A DNA stretch of 64,000 nucleotides from Methylocella sp. (lineage in GTDB: Bacteria; Pseudomonadota; Alphaproteobacteria; Rhizobiales; Beijerinckiaceae): positions 211,526-275,525 of the forward strand of contig JBBCGG010000001.1 of assembly GCA_037200525.1 (NCBI GenBank), read 5' to 3'. Positions 1-9,010 of the stretch are shown in pieces. Position 1 is the first letter of the stretch; each line of letters opens with the position of its first letter. A model generated the notes under the pieces. That model ran no database searches and was not told the origin of the DNA. It saw only the letters and a list, made by a program, of their open reading frames with translations. A program made the translations under genes and the position numbers.

Positions 1-332
1 CCTGGAAAGAGGCCGGCCACGCGCGCCAACCGCGCGTCTCGGTCAGCCGCAGCATCTTCGCGCTCGTGGACGACCGCGATCGCGCCTACTTCGGACGCGG
101 GCGCGACGAAGAGGACCAAGTCGGCCTTATCGACGAGAAGACGCGAGTAATCTTCGGCCGTAGCTATGCCGCCGAGCCGGACGCCCTCGTTGAGCAGCTG
201 AGAAAGGACGAGGCGATCGCCGAGGCCGACACGCTGCTGCTGACGGTCCCGAACCAGCTGGGCGTCGCCTACAACGCGCATGTCATCGAGGCCATTCTCA
301 CCCACGTCGCGCCCGCCCTCGGCTGGCGCTGA
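1..332 (+). CDS. LLM-class flavin-dependent oxidoreductase, C-terminal part
   Basis: The reading frame is open from the left edge of the window (first full codon at base 3) to TGA at 330-332, so the gene starts outside the window. The visible ~109 residues read like the C-terminus of luciferase-like (bacterial-luciferase fold) F420/FMN-dependent monooxygenases, with the familiar run ADTLLLTVPNQLGVAYNAHV near the end. An internal GTG at 66 is in frame but is unlikely to be the real start, because the sequence before it is also family-like. The gene is convergent with the antiporter remnant on the other strand. The substrate cannot be deduced from this fragment. Confidence 0.75.
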   Translation, partial: WKEAGHARQPRVSVSRSIFALVDDRDRAYFGRGRDEEDQVGLIDEKTRVIFGRSYAAEPDALVEQLRKDEAIAEADTLLLTVPNQLGVAYNAHVIEAILTHVAPALGWR

Positions 333-378
333 CCTCGGCCCGCGCCTCGGCGGCTTCGCCGAAACTACCGCGGCTTCT

Positions 379-1201
379 TCAATCCTCATCATCCCTGATC
401 AGCTGCGCCTCGCGAAGATCGAGCTCCCTTTCGATGTGACGTCGCGCTTCGTCCGTCAGCTTGCCCTCGCAAAAAAGATCGTTCGTCCAGCGCCGCTCGG
501 CGGCGATGAGCAGCAGCTCGATCTCATCTTGGAGCTCGATGTACTTTTGATCATCATCGTTGTCGCGTCGCCCAACATGCATGAGCCTTTCGCGATGACG
601 CGCGCGCAATGGTTCTACAACGCTTTCCGCAAGACGCCGTTCTGTCGCAAGCTCGTCGAGTCTCTGGAGCGCCGCCTCGATCGCTTGGCGCCGCGCTACG
701 TCCTCATCCGCTGTTGCGTCGCGCCGCTCCCGACGACCTATGTGAGCGAGGCCGAGCGCCCGGATGACAGATGGCAACAGCAGCCCTTGGCCTACCAGCG
801 TTAATAGGATCACGGAAAAGGTCAGGAAAAGAATAAGGTCGCGAGCAGGAAAGGGCTGCCCGCTTGCCGTCGCGAAGGGAATTGCCAGCGCGGCCGCGAG
901 TGAAACGATGCCGCGCACTCCGGTGAACGCCAGGACGAACGGCACCTGCCAAGGCGGCGGCGGATCCCTCAGCTTGATCGACGAGAAAAGCCAGCGCGGA
1001 AGATAGGTTGCCGGATACAGCCAGATGAAGCGCGAAGCGATTACCACGACGCTGACGACGACAGCGGAAAAGGCCAACTCGGAGAGCGCATGACCGCCGA
1101 TTCGCGCGATGAGCGTTCGTATCTGGAGTCCGGTGACAAGAAAGACAACGCCTTCTACAAGGTAAATAAATAGATCCCAAAAAAAGACGCCTTGAAGCCG
1201 C
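379..1201 (-). pseudogene. CPA1 Na+/H+ antiporter, C-terminal half (split by IS)
   Basis: This is the distal half of a monovalent cation/proton antiporter whose proximal half lies at 2472-3248. It holds the last membrane helices, including a GVRGIVSLAAALAIPF segment typical of CPA1 exchangers, followed by a long charged cytoplasmic tail rich in Arg and Glu. The frame enters directly from the IS end at 1201 as LQGVFFWDLFIYLVEG. Removing the IS and one copy of the 4-bp CCGC duplication (1198-1201 and 2472-2475) rejoins the two halves in frame as ...SAATR-LQGVFF..., giving about 531 residues. The gene is therefore an interrupted antiporter, not two genes. An internal ATG at 1077 could in principle start a truncated product, but it would lack the exchanger core. 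Confidence 0.85.
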
Positions 1202-1268
1202 TGGTCTGCCCCCTGAAAAGTGATCCTCCGTGAAGTATGGGCTTATGAGCCTGATGGAGGACTGCGCA

Positions 1269-1547
1269 ATGCCGAGGAAAAGACACAAGGCGGAAGAGAT
1301 CGTCGCGAAGCTACGGCAAGTCGAAGTGCTTAGCGCGCAAGGGCGACCGGTCGCGGAGGCGATCCGCTCGATAGGGGTGACGGAAGTTACATACTATCGA
1401 TGGCGGTCGGAATACGGCGGCCTGAAGGGCGATCAGGTGAAGCGGCTGAAGGAGCTGGAGGCGGAGAATACGCGGCTCCGTCGAGCGGTGTCCGATTTGA
1501 CGCTTGAGAAGCTGATCCTGAAAGAGGCTGCCTCGGGAAACTTCTGA
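1269..1547 (+). CDS. IS407-like transposase OrfA
   Basis: OrfA encodes about 92 residues with a helix-turn-helix (VAEAIRSIGVTEVTYYRWRS) followed by a leucine-zipper-like stretch (VKRLKELEAENTRLRRAV), the standard OrfA plan of IS3-family elements; it binds the terminal repeats. ATG 1269 is chosen over the upstream GTG at 1230 because a GGAGG lies about 8 bases before it and the protein then starts MPRKRHKAEEIV, as in relatives. OrfB begins in the -1 frame, so a fused OrfAB would come from programmed frameshifting near the orfA end. Confidence 0.9.
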   Translation: MPRKRHKAEEIVAKLRQVEVLSAQGRPVAEAIRSIGVTEVTYYRWRSEYGGLKGDQVKRLKELEAENTRLRRAVSDLTLEKLILKEAASGNF

Positions 1548-1570
1548 GCTCCGCGCGTCGTCGCGCCTGC

Positions 1571-2437
1571 GTGGAGCATGTGATCGCCGAACATGGCGTT
1601 TCCGAGCGGTTCGCTTGCCGGGTTCTCGGTCAGCATCGCTCCACGCAGCGCAAGGTTCCGACCAAGCCCGATGACGAAGCGGCATTGATCGCCGACATCA
1701 CGGCGCTCGCCATCCAGTACGGCCGCTATGGCTACCGCCGCATCACGGCGATGTTGTGGGAGCGAGGCTGGAAGGTCAACGTCAAACGGGTCGAGCGGAT
1801 CTGGCGACGCGAGGGGCTGAAAGTTCCGGCCAGACAACCCAAGCGCGGGCGTCTCTGGCTCAATGACGGCTCGTGCGTCCGGCTGCGCCCGCAATGCCCC
1901 AACCACGTCTGGTCCTATGACTTCGTCGAGGACCGCACTCATGATGGCAGGAAATATCGCATGCTGAATATCATCGACGAATTTACCCGCGAATGCATCG
2001 CGATCAGGATTAACCGGAAGCTGAAGGCAGCGGACGTCATCGACGTTCTCTCGGACCTCTTCATCTTGCGAGGGGTTCCGATCCACATTCGTTCCGACAA
2101 CGGCCCGGAGTTCATCGCCAAGGCGTTGCGTGACTGGATTGCCGCCGTCGGCGCGAAGACCGCCTACATCATGCCGGGCAGTCCCTGGGAGAACGGCTAT
2201 TGCGAGAGCTTCAACTCGAAGCTGCGCGACGAGCTTTTGAATGGTGAAATCTTCTACACTCTCAAGGAGGCGAAGGTCGTCATTGAGCGATGGCGACGCC
2301 ACTACAACACCGTGCGCCCGCACTCATCGCTGGGCTACAAGCCGCCAGCCCCGGAGACCCTGCAATGGCCGGCTTCGCAATCCGGACCAGCTTCGCCCGC
2401 CACGCCAGCAATAGCGCCAGGGCCGACAATGCACTAA
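1571..2437 (+). CDS. IS407-like transposase OrfB (DDE integrase core)
   Basis: OrfB encodes 288 residues with the rve integrase core. The catalytic triad can be placed at the Asp of WSYDFVED (near residue 117), the Asp of SDNGPEF (near 176) and the Glu of SPWENGYCESF. The N-terminal HTH_21-like stretch includes GQHRSTQRKVP. The listed GTG start is arbitrary, since the protein is normally made as an OrfAB fusion by -1 frameshift. No internal disruption is seen, so this copy may be active. It has Lys in INRKLKAAD where copies B and C have Gln. Confidence 0.92.
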   Translation: MEHVIAEHGVSERFACRVLGQHRSTQRKVPTKPDDEAALIADITALAIQYGRYGYRRITAMLWERGWKVNVKRVERIWRREGLKVPARQPKRGRLWLNDGSCVRLRPQCPNHVWSYDFVEDRTHDGRKYRMLNIIDEFTRECIAIRINRKLKAADVIDVLSDLFILRGVPIHIRSDNGPEFIAKALRDWIAAVGAKTAYIMPGSPWENGYCESFNSKLRDELLNGEIFYTLKEAKVVIERWRRHYNTVRPHSSLGYKPPAPETLQWPASQSGPASPATPAIAPGPTMH

Positions 2438-2471
2438 CATTCAAACTGGATCACCCCATGGGGGCAGGCCA

Positions 2472-3248
2472 CCGCGTCGCGGCGCTGATCAACCGAAAAC
2501 CGTTCCAGCTGATATAGAGTCCGGCGGTTACAGTGGCGAGGACGCCCGATCCGCCGACATATTCTGGCGGCCAATAGGACAAAAAAGGCGTCAGAATCGA
2601 GAGCGTGATTTCGATGCGCGGATCTTGGACCCAGCGCCGCAATCGCAACATCACCCAACCAACGCCAATGCCCCAAAGAATTTCGCCCACAACGATTAAA
2701 GCAAACGCGCCCACAGCTTGGCTGAATGAGAACGCGCCGACGCTGACGGCGGCTAACGCGAAACGATAAAGGATGAGGGCGGCGGCGTCATTTGCGAGGC
2801 CTTCGCCTTCAAGGATCACGAGAAGGCGCCTCGGCAGCTGCAGTCTGCGAGCAATGGAGAGCGGCGCGATTGCATCTGGAGGCGAAAGGATGGCGCCTAA
2901 CAGGAACCCCACCGGCCACGACAGACCCAGCAGCAAGTGGGTGGCGGCTGCGACGGTGACGGTAGTGAATACGACGCATCCCAAAGCCAGCATAGAAATC
3001 GGGCGGAGATTGAATCGGAAGTCGCGCCAGCTCATCGCGACCGCGGAGGAATAAATGATAGGAGGCAAAACCAAAAGGAGGACCACCTCGGGAGCCAATT
3101 CAACCGCTGGCAAGCCTGGGATGAGGGCCAGAGCGACTCCAACGATCACCAATAGAATGGCCTGAGGAATTTTGAGACGGGCTGCAACGACCGCGACCGC
3201 TGCGACGACGCCAAGCAGCGAGACCAAGATTTGAATGGTAAGAGTCAC
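2472..3248 (-). pseudogene. CPA1 Na+/H+ antiporter, N-terminal half (split by IS)
   Basis: This is the proximal half of the antiporter completed at 379-1201. It encodes about 259 residues with several hydrophobic helices and the exchanger signatures SPPDAIAPLSIARR and ILEGEGLANDAAALILY, which hold the acidic residues that bind cation and proton. GTG 3248 is preferred because the product then begins VTLTIQILVSLLGVVAA, at the first helix; an upstream in-frame ATG at 3332 would add about 28 poorly hydrophobic residues. The frame runs into the IS at 2471 and would stop inside it. Function is presumably lost unless the IS excises precisely. Confidence 0.85.
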
Positions 3249-3584
3249 GTGCGCCCCGCCGCCAATGCAATCCAAAATAGACGCTTGATTTATCAAACAG
3301 CATGCCGGATGAATACAATGATTGTGGGACAAGCGCTCGACGCCGCCCCTAGAGGCTCCTGTTGCTATCGGCTGCCGACGCGGTTAGGCGCCAATGCAGC
3401 CGCCAATTCCAACTATTATCAGGCGACCCGTTTGGGGAGCCGGCGCAAAAATTCGGTCCGACTATCATTGATCGCCGGGGGCTACCTTGGCCCTATGATA
3501 TAGCGTTGTCTCGCGTTTTCGGCGGCTCATAGTTGCCTTTCGCATCGTCGGGACGCCGGCGCGCCGCCTCAGGAGCCGCGCGAA

Positions 3585-5033
3585 GTGAACTCCGCCGTGC
3601 ACACCTCATGCGATGCGGCCTTGGCGAGTTCCTCCGGTCCTTCGCTTGCGGAGCCAGCGGTTCAGCATCCCAATTGGGTGTTGGCTACCACGATATTGGC
3701 GTCGAGCCTCGCCCACATTGACGGATCGGTCGTCAATGTGGGCCTTCCTACGATAGGCCGAAGTTTCCAAGGCAGCGCATCTGATCTGCAGTGGATTGTT
3801 AACGCCTACCTCCTTCCATTGAGCGCGTTGCTTCTGCTGGGAGGCGCGGTCGGCGACCGTTTTGGACGACGCCTCATGCTCATGGTCGGCATCGCCATAT
3901 TTGCGCTAGCCTCATGTGGCTGCGTAATCGCCGGGACTTTGACATGGCTTCTAGTCGCGCGGGGGCTTCAAGGCGCCGGCGCCGCCCTCCTTATGCCGAA
4001 CAGTCTGGCGATCCTTGGAGGCTCATTTTCGGGCGCAAAATTGGGAAAAGCGATTGGGATCTGGGCGGCGATGGCGGCGGTCGCCGGCGCGGCTGGCCCT
4101 GTCCTCGGAGGTTGGCTGATCGATACCGTCGGCTGGCGCGCCATCTTCCTCATCAACCTACCGCTTGCCCCCGCGGCCATAGGCCTCACGCTGGCTTTCG
4201 TGGAAGATCGCGCTGCAGTCGCCAAGCCGGCGGCGCTTGACCTCTCAGGAGCGCTCTTGGCTACTGCAGGGCTCGGCTTGATGACGTGGGGATTGACTGT
4301 TGGATCGGGCCCTAACGGCTGGTCGACGTCTGCGGTCGCCGCGCTAGGCGCAGGCGCCGCGCTTTTATCGGGGTTTATAGCTGTTGAGAAGCGGCGAGGG
4401 GACACAGCCATGATGCCGCTCAGCATGTTCGCTTCGCCGCGGTTCATCGGACTGACCGTTGTGACGCTATTGCTTTACGGCGGGCTGGGCGGTTTGCTTC
4501 TGCTCGTTCCTTACGTGCTGATAGAGGACGGCCGGTATTCGGGAACTGCGGCTGGCGCTGCGCTCCTTCCGCTTCCCTTGGTCTTGGCGGTTACTTCACC
4601 GTCGATGGGGAAACTGGCCGGTCAAATCGGCGCCGGAATTCCCCTGACGATCGGGCCGCTTGTCGTGGCGGCTGGTTTCCTTCTGTTGCTCCGCGTGGAA
4701 GGAACGTCAAACTACTGGACGACAATCTTGCCGGCGGTCCTTCTCGTGGCATTCGGCATGGCCGCCGCCGTCGCTCCGCTGACGACCGCCGTACTCACAT
4801 CTGTGGAGGCGCGTCACATGGGCGCCGCATCAGGCTTGAACAGCGCAGTAGCGCGTATGGGAGGCCTGCTGGTGACAGCGCTTTTAGGCGTTGTTCTCGC
4901 CGCAGGCGGCGATGGCCTAGCGTCAGCATTCCATGGCGCCGCTGTCGCCGGGGCGGCCGTAGCTTTGGCTGCGTCTTTAAGCGCCTTCGTTTTTATCTGG
5001 CGCGGCGAAGAGAGCGGGCGAAGAGATGCCTGA
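3585..5033 (+). CDS. MFS drug exporter, DHA2 (EmrB/QacA) type
   Basis: The 482-residue protein is almost entirely hydrophobic helices. Residues ~43-60 (LAHIDGSVVNVGLPTIGR) match the first-helix motif of EmrB/QacA exporters, followed by GDRFGRR, the MFS loop 2-3 motif, and a motif C-like VAGAAGPVLGGWLID stretch. Members of this family export drugs or metabolites by proton antiport. GTG 3585 is chosen because AGGAG lies 10 bases upstream. The gene converges on the glycosyltransferase, with a GC hairpin between them, and has no adaptor (EmrA-like) or regulator gene beside it. The substrate is unknown. Confidence 0.85.
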   Translation: MNSAVHTSCDAALASSSGPSLAEPAVQHPNWVLATTILASSLAHIDGSVVNVGLPTIGRSFQGSASDLQWIVNAYLLPLSALLLLGGAVGDRFGRRLMLMVGIAIFALASCGCVIAGTLTWLLVARGLQGAGAALLMPNSLAILGGSFSGAKLGKAIGIWAAMAAVAGAAGPVLGGWLIDTVGWRAIFLINLPLAPAAIGLTLAFVEDRAAVAKPAALDLSGALLATAGLGLMTWGLTVGSGPNGWSTSAVAALGAGAALLSGFIAVEKRRGDTAMMPLSMFASPRFIGLTVVTLLLYGGLGGLLLLVPYVLIEDGRYSGTAAGAALLPLPLVLAVTSPSMGKLAGQIGAGIPLTIGPLVVAAGFLLLLRVEGTSNYWTTILPAVLLVAFGMAAAVAPLTTAVLTSVEARHMGAASGLNSAVARMGGLLVTALLGVVLAAGGDGLASAFHGAAVAGAAVALAASLSAFVFIWRGEESGRRDA

Positions 5034-5082
5034 GTTGCCAATCATCTCGCGTCGAAGCAGCGCTGCAGCCTCGCAGACGGCC

Positions 5083-5103
5083 GCGCGCGCCCGAAGCGCG
5101 CGC
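5083..5103. terminator. GC hairpin between convergent genes
   Basis: GCGCGCGC (5083-5090), loop CCGAA, then GCGCGCGC (5096-5103) form an 8-bp perfect stem between the convergent MFS and glycosyltransferase genes. No clear T-run follows on either strand, so termination is inferred from position only. Just downstream, CAAGATCCTGC is repeated twice in tandem. Confidence 0.4.
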
Positions 5104-5218
5104 GAGCCAAGATCCTGCCAAGATCCTGCAATGCCGGCTTTATTTCCCAAAGCCCGGGAGCGACCTTGCGTCGCCCCCGCGCAGTGAATGGTCCATGCCA
5201 CGCCCGGCCCGTCTCGGG

Positions 5219-6541
5219 TCACTTTGCGAGAACGGCGAAATCCGGCTCGGCTGGATTGCGGCAGACTTGATTGATAATCCGCAAGATTTCGGATCGCGTG
5301 TCGATCTCGCCGAACTCCTTGGCCATGGCCGATGCGCGCGACCGATAATTTGGCTTGTCCAACACGGTTCGCACTGCCGTGCGCAAAGCCTCTGACGTCG
5401 GCTCATTGGTCGCGAGATCAATGCCGACTCCAGACCATGAAACGCGGGCATTCACGGCGGCCTTATCTTCGCTGATCCCTGCGGTGACGAGCGGAACGCC
5501 AAAGCTCAGAGCCTGGTTGACGCTGCCGTAGCCGCCATTGGTGACAAATACATCGGCCTTGGCGAGCGCCCATTCGAACGGCAAATAGCTGGCCACCCGC
5601 GCGTTAGCGGGGATTGGGCCAGCTATGGCGTCGACCGGTCGGCCTCCCGCCGTGACCACCACGAGCACATCAGGCTCGTTGGCCAGCGCCGCAAGCGTCG
5701 GGGCGACCAACTGGCCGAAATTGAAGTTGGCCACCGTTCCTTGGGTGACGAGAACAACCTTGCGCGAGCCGTCCAACTCGTGCGCCCAGCTCGGCAGCGG
5801 AGCTTGGTTTGGTACGATCGAGGGGGCGCCCACAAAATGCACGGAAGGCGGCAGGTCGCGTCGGGGAAATTCGAAGCTCTGAACCGTCAGCTGCAGATAA
5901 GCATCCGGGAGATCTACGACGGCGTCAAAAAGAGCCATTGACAGCGACGGGGAGCCAACGCTCGACAAACGTCGATTGAGGTGACGAGTCGCGGGCTCAA
6001 AAGCGATCGCGTCGACTTCTTTTGAGATTGCGGCGTATTTTTCGCGCTCGGCGTCATTTTGCGCCGGAGCGAAACCGGTGAGGGCTGGCGCTCCGTCGTC
6101 GCGATGCCAAACCAAAACGGAACTGCCCAAAAAGATGATGGGCGGACGCTCTGACCGCGGTCCGAGCAGCATTGGGAAAGTGCCGAAAAGTAGATTGTCA
6201 GCGATGATGACGTCGGCTGGAAACTCCCGAAGGACTTGCCGCAGACCTTCATATTGCGCTGGCATTGGATCGACGAATACATGCTCAATGTCGAAGCGCA
6301 CTTGCAGCGGTCCCGCTGGGATCGTCTTGCGTTCGGGAAAAGCCGCATCAACGTCTCGCAGATCGTGGTCTGCCCCCGCCGGAAATGGTCGGAATGGCAT
6401 GCCAACGCCTTCAATGCGATCGCGCATAATGCTGCCGGACAAGCCGATGACTTCGTGGCCTTCAGCCATCAGGAAACGCGCAACCGCGAGCAGCGGATTG
6501 AGATGGCCTGTAGCGGGTGTTGAGGCGATGAGAACTTTCAT
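5219..6541 (-). CDS. GT1-family glycosyltransferase (UGT/MGT-like)
   Basis: The 440-residue protein is a GT-B fold family 1 glycosyltransferase. The N-terminus MKVLIASTPATGHLNPLL has the acceptor-domain His-containing loop (GHLNP), and the C-terminal donor domain has LPFEWALAKADVFVTNGGYGSVNQALSFGVPLV, equivalent to the sugar-nucleotide binding motif, with a terminal NxNA-type helix. Such enzymes glycosylate small acceptors such as macrolides, flavonoids or lipids using a nucleotide sugar. In this motif the usual THxG histidine reads TNGGYGS, so donor preference may differ from typical UGTs. It stands alone on its strand. The acceptor is unknown. Confidence 0.85.
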   Translation of the reverse strand: MKVLIASTPATGHLNPLLAVARFLMAEGHEVIGLSGSIMRDRIEGVGMPFRPFPAGADHDLRDVDAAFPERKTIPAGPLQVRFDIEHVFVDPMPAQYEGLRQVLREFPADVIIADNLLFGTFPMLLGPRSERPPIIFLGSSVLVWHRDDGAPALTGFAPAQNDAEREKYAAISKEVDAIAFEPATRHLNRRLSSVGSPSLSMALFDAVVDLPDAYLQLTVQSFEFPRRDLPPSVHFVGAPSIVPNQAPLPSWAHELDGSRKVVLVTQGTVANFNFGQLVAPTLAALANEPDVLVVVTAGGRPVDAIAGPIPANARVASYLPFEWALAKADVFVTNGGYGSVNQALSFGVPLVTAGISEDKAAVNARVSWSGVGIDLATNEPTSEALRTAVRTVLDKPNYRSRASAMAKEFGEIDTRSEILRIINQVCRNPAEPDFAVLAK

Positions 6542-6841
6542 GCGGTGCTGTCACTCTGATGTCGAACAAGCGTAGCCAGGACCGCGACCTCTGTTCCGAG
6601 GATGCTTCGCCCAGCGAGCAATTGCAGGAAGGCCGATCACTGTTACAATTAGACGTCGGCTCGCGGTAGTTCGGTTACGCTTGTAATCTGCCGACCGCCG
6701 ACCGCGAGGCTGCTAGGCGTTCAGCCCAACGATGCCGCCGAATTCTTTGGCTGTCGATGATGCCCGTGAACGATAATGAGGCGGAACGGCCAAGATCGCC
6801 TCGCGGAGGACTGAGATCGAGCCAAGAATTTGCAGAAACCC
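6542..6841. other. intergenic, no gene seen
   Basis: Three hundred bases upstream of the glycosyltransferase and downstream of the PheC-like gene. No convincing ORF, repeat or strong hairpin was seen; it presumably holds the glycosyltransferase promoter. Confidence 0.4.
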
Positions 6842-7615
6842 TTATTTCTGATGCAGCGCCGCGTCCAAGATCCGGGGCCAGTCTCCAGAGGACATCTCCG
6901 TGGCGAGCCAGTCATTGACGAATTTCACCAGCGCCGCGTCTTTAGGCAGCAGATAGGCCTTCTCCACCTTCGTAAACGGCGCGGTCACATCGGCCGGACA
7001 AAGTTGCGGATGAATATAGACTTGATGGTCTACCTCGATGCCGTCCGTGACCATGACGTCGGCGCGGCCTTCGACGATCTCGTCGAATATCGCAGTATTA
7101 TCTGTCTGCACTATCAGATGCGCATGGCTAAAGTGGGTCCGGGCGAAACTCTCGTTCGAGGCGCCTGGATTGAACACGACGCGCACGTCAGATTGATCGA
7201 TCGCCTCGACGCTCGTAAAGCGCTCTTTGTCAGCGCAGCGGGCAATAGGACGCTTCCCGTCAATTGCGACGATGTTAGAGAAATCCCCTTGCGCCGCCCG
7301 CTCGGGCAGTACGGATACTCCCCCCATGGCCACATCGTATTTCCGCGCGGCGAAATCAGGCAGAAGAGCACTCCAAGTGGTCGGCACGAATTCAAGTTTA
7401 ACATTTAACTCATGTGCGAGATGCTGAGCCATCACGATATCCGCGCCGACGTAGCTCCCGTCCGAGTTGCGAAAGCTGAAAGGCTTGTAGTCGCCAGTCG
7501 TACCCACCCGCAGCACCCCGCGCATGCGGATCGCATCGAGCGCCGAGTCGGCGGACGCCGGCGACGCGAACAGCAGCGCCACCAGCAATGATGAAGAGAT
7601 TTGCAGCCGTTTCAT
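6842..7615 (-). CDS. pheC: PheC-like cyclohexadienyl dehydratase / periplasmic binding-fold protein
   Basis: The 257-residue protein has a signal peptide (MKRLQISSSLLVALLFASPASA) and a family-3 solute-binding fold. It closely follows the plan of secreted cyclohexadienyl (arogenate/prephenate) dehydratase PheC: RVGTTGDYKPFSFRNSDG near the N-terminus, FNPGASNESFAR in the middle, and EKAYLLPKDAALVKFVNDWL near the end. PheC converts prephenate or arogenate to phenylpyruvate or phenylalanine in the periplasm. There is no ABC permease or ATPase next to it, which favours an enzyme over a transporter component. A plain amino-acid-binding protein remains the alternative. The gene is monocistronic in this window. 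Confidence 0.7.
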   Translation of the reverse strand: MKRLQISSSLLVALLFASPASADSALDAIRMRGVLRVGTTGDYKPFSFRNSDGSYVGADIVMAQHLAHELNVKLEFVPTTWSALLPDFAARKYDVAMGGVSVLPERAAQGDFSNIVAIDGKRPIARCADKERFTSVEAIDQSDVRVVFNPGASNESFARTHFSHAHLIVQTDNTAIFDEIVEGRADVMVTDGIEVDHQVYIHPQLCPADVTAPFTKVEKAYLLPKDAALVKFVNDWLATEMSSGDWPRILDAALHQK

Positions 7616-7732
7616 CCTCTAACCTTTTCTAGTCGCCACGAGGCCTCGAGAGCCGAACTCTAGGGCCTGCCGCTGGCAACGCTTCATTGCCCACGCCGAG
7701 CGCGCGGTGAGACCGCACATGAACTAAGTTGA

Positions 7733-8548
7733 CTAAATTTCTTGGGCGCTAGTCAAAGTCGATCGGCTTTGCCGTCGTGGTTTCGGGCTTTCCGCGACCG
7801 ATTCATCCAGCGATGACAACCGTTCGACCTCTCGAGCAAACATATAACCGAAGCCGCGTTCAGTTAGGATAACCTGGGGCGCCCTTGGATCGACCTCTAA
7901 TTTGCGCCGCAGTCGCAGAACCTGGACGTCGACGCTTCGATCGAAGACGTCTTCATGCATGCGCGTCGCCCTCATGAGATGCTCGCGTGAAAGCGGCCGC
8001 TGAGGGGCGTCGAGAAACGCAGCCAACAGGGAATACTCAGCCTTCGTCAAAGAGACCGGAACCTCATCAGGATCGGTCAGGCGACGGGCGCGCCGATCGA
8101 GCTGCCAGCCGCAGAATCGGAAGCGGCCCCGCTCCCGATCATTCCGTGGCGCCGCGCTTCCGATGCCTCCTCGCCGCAGCACGGCCCGGATGCGCGCTAA
8201 AAGTTCGCGAAGGCCGAATGGCTTTGTGAGATAGTCGTCGGCCCCAAGCTCCAATCCCACGGCCCGGTCGATGTCATCGCATCGATGGCCGGTCGCGATG
8301 ATCACAGGAACGTCGGAGTGAGAGCGGATGTCCCGTAATAAATCGAGGCCGCCCCGCTGGCCGAAACTCAGATCGAGCAGCACCAGACTGCATTCGTCCG
8401 CCGCTAGGTAACGCGCCACGTCCGTTCGTCCGGAAGCCAAAACAGGGCGCAGGCCGTTTGCTTTAAGATAGGCGCTAACCATTTGCTCCGTCGCTAGGTC
8501 GTGGTCGACAACGAGGATGCGTCTTGGTTCGCTGATTTGTTCTTTCAT
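7733..8548 (-). CDS. OmpR/PhoB-family response regulator (orphan)
   Basis: The ~271-residue protein has an N-terminal receiver domain (phospho-acceptor Asp in LVLLDLSFG, conserved Lys in DDYLTKPFG) and a C-terminal winged helix (SVDVQVLRLRRKLEVDPRAPQVILTERGFGYMF). ATG 8548 is preferred to the longer in-frame start at 8674 because the domain begins almost at once (RRILVVDHDLATEQ). No histidine kinase gene is adjacent, so its partner must be elsewhere. The last ~25 residues are polar and not part of the DNA-binding fold. Target genes are unknown. Confidence 0.85.
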   Translation of the reverse strand: MKEQISEPRRILVVDHDLATEQMVSAYLKANGLRPVLASGRTDVARYLAADECSLVLLDLSFGQRGGLDLLRDIRSHSDVPVIIATGHRCDDIDRAVGLELGADDYLTKPFGLRELLARIRAVLRRGGIGSAAPRNDRERGRFRFCGWQLDRRARRLTDPDEVPVSLTKAEYSLLAAFLDAPQRPLSREHLMRATRMHEDVFDRSVDVQVLRLRRKLEVDPRAPQVILTERGFGYMFAREVERLSSLDESVAESPKPRRQSRSTLTSAQEI

Positions 8549-9010
8549 GTATGTTTCCGGCCAGGATAGATATGTAGGCAGCCGAAGCTCTGCCGAAATC
8601 CCTGACCATGTTCGACCGGCAGAAGAAGCCGCTAATTCGCCGAAATCGTATGTCTCGACTTCGTGTCTGACCATTCGTTAGCTCCGCTAGTTCCATAGCC
8701 CCTGCTATCCGCGGGGATTGTCGCATCCTTGCTGAGCGCTTGCGCGACAGCGATGCAATTTGGTTTCGATGCTCAAGGTGATCGCAGCGACGAACGGAAC
8801 GCGCCATAGCTACGTCCCTCGCTGACGGATTGCAGGCCGACCAGCGCAGCGCCGTTCGACGAGAACCGGGCGCTATGTTAGGCCTTCCAATACATGATAC
8901 GAAATGCCGTGTGGCTCTCCTTTTGATAGCGCGCCGCTATTGGCCAAGGCGGAAGCGTTTGGGGATCCTGCGCATGATCGGCGTCTCAGCCAATCGACGC
9001 GAGATTCAAG
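8549..9010. other. intergenic between response regulator and peroxiredoxin
   Basis: The region separates divergent genes and should contain both promoters. The open frames here are short and overlap the start of the peroxiredoxin gene in other frames. No repeat or operator was recognised. Confidence 0.35.

Larger units (their letters stand above)
1202..2471 (+). mobile_element. IS3-family (IS407-like) insertion sequence, copy A
   Basis: The element is 1,270 bp. Its ends are imperfect inverted repeats: TGGTCTGCCCCCTGAAAAG on the left, and TGGCCTGCCCCCATGG reading inward from the right, both followed by GTGATCC. It is flanked by a 4-bp direct repeat CCGC (1198-1201 and 2472-2475), the duplication size expected for the IS407 group. 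It carries orfA and orfB in a -1 arrangement. It has inserted into the Na+/H+ antiporter gene. Copies B (16056-17325) and C (50667-51936) have the same length but differ from A by a Lys-to-Gln change in orfB, and they lack matching duplications. Confidence 0.93.

Noticed and set aside
704..1288. A 194-codon frame overlapping the antiporter remnant
   Set aside because: Out-of-frame shadow that crosses the IS boundary; the antiporter frame has clear family motifs.
1433..2323. A 296-codon open frame antisense to the IS407-like transposase, also at 16204-17094 and 50815-51705
   Set aside because: It is an antisense shadow of orfA and orfB; its repetition only reflects the repeated IS, and it has no family-like features.
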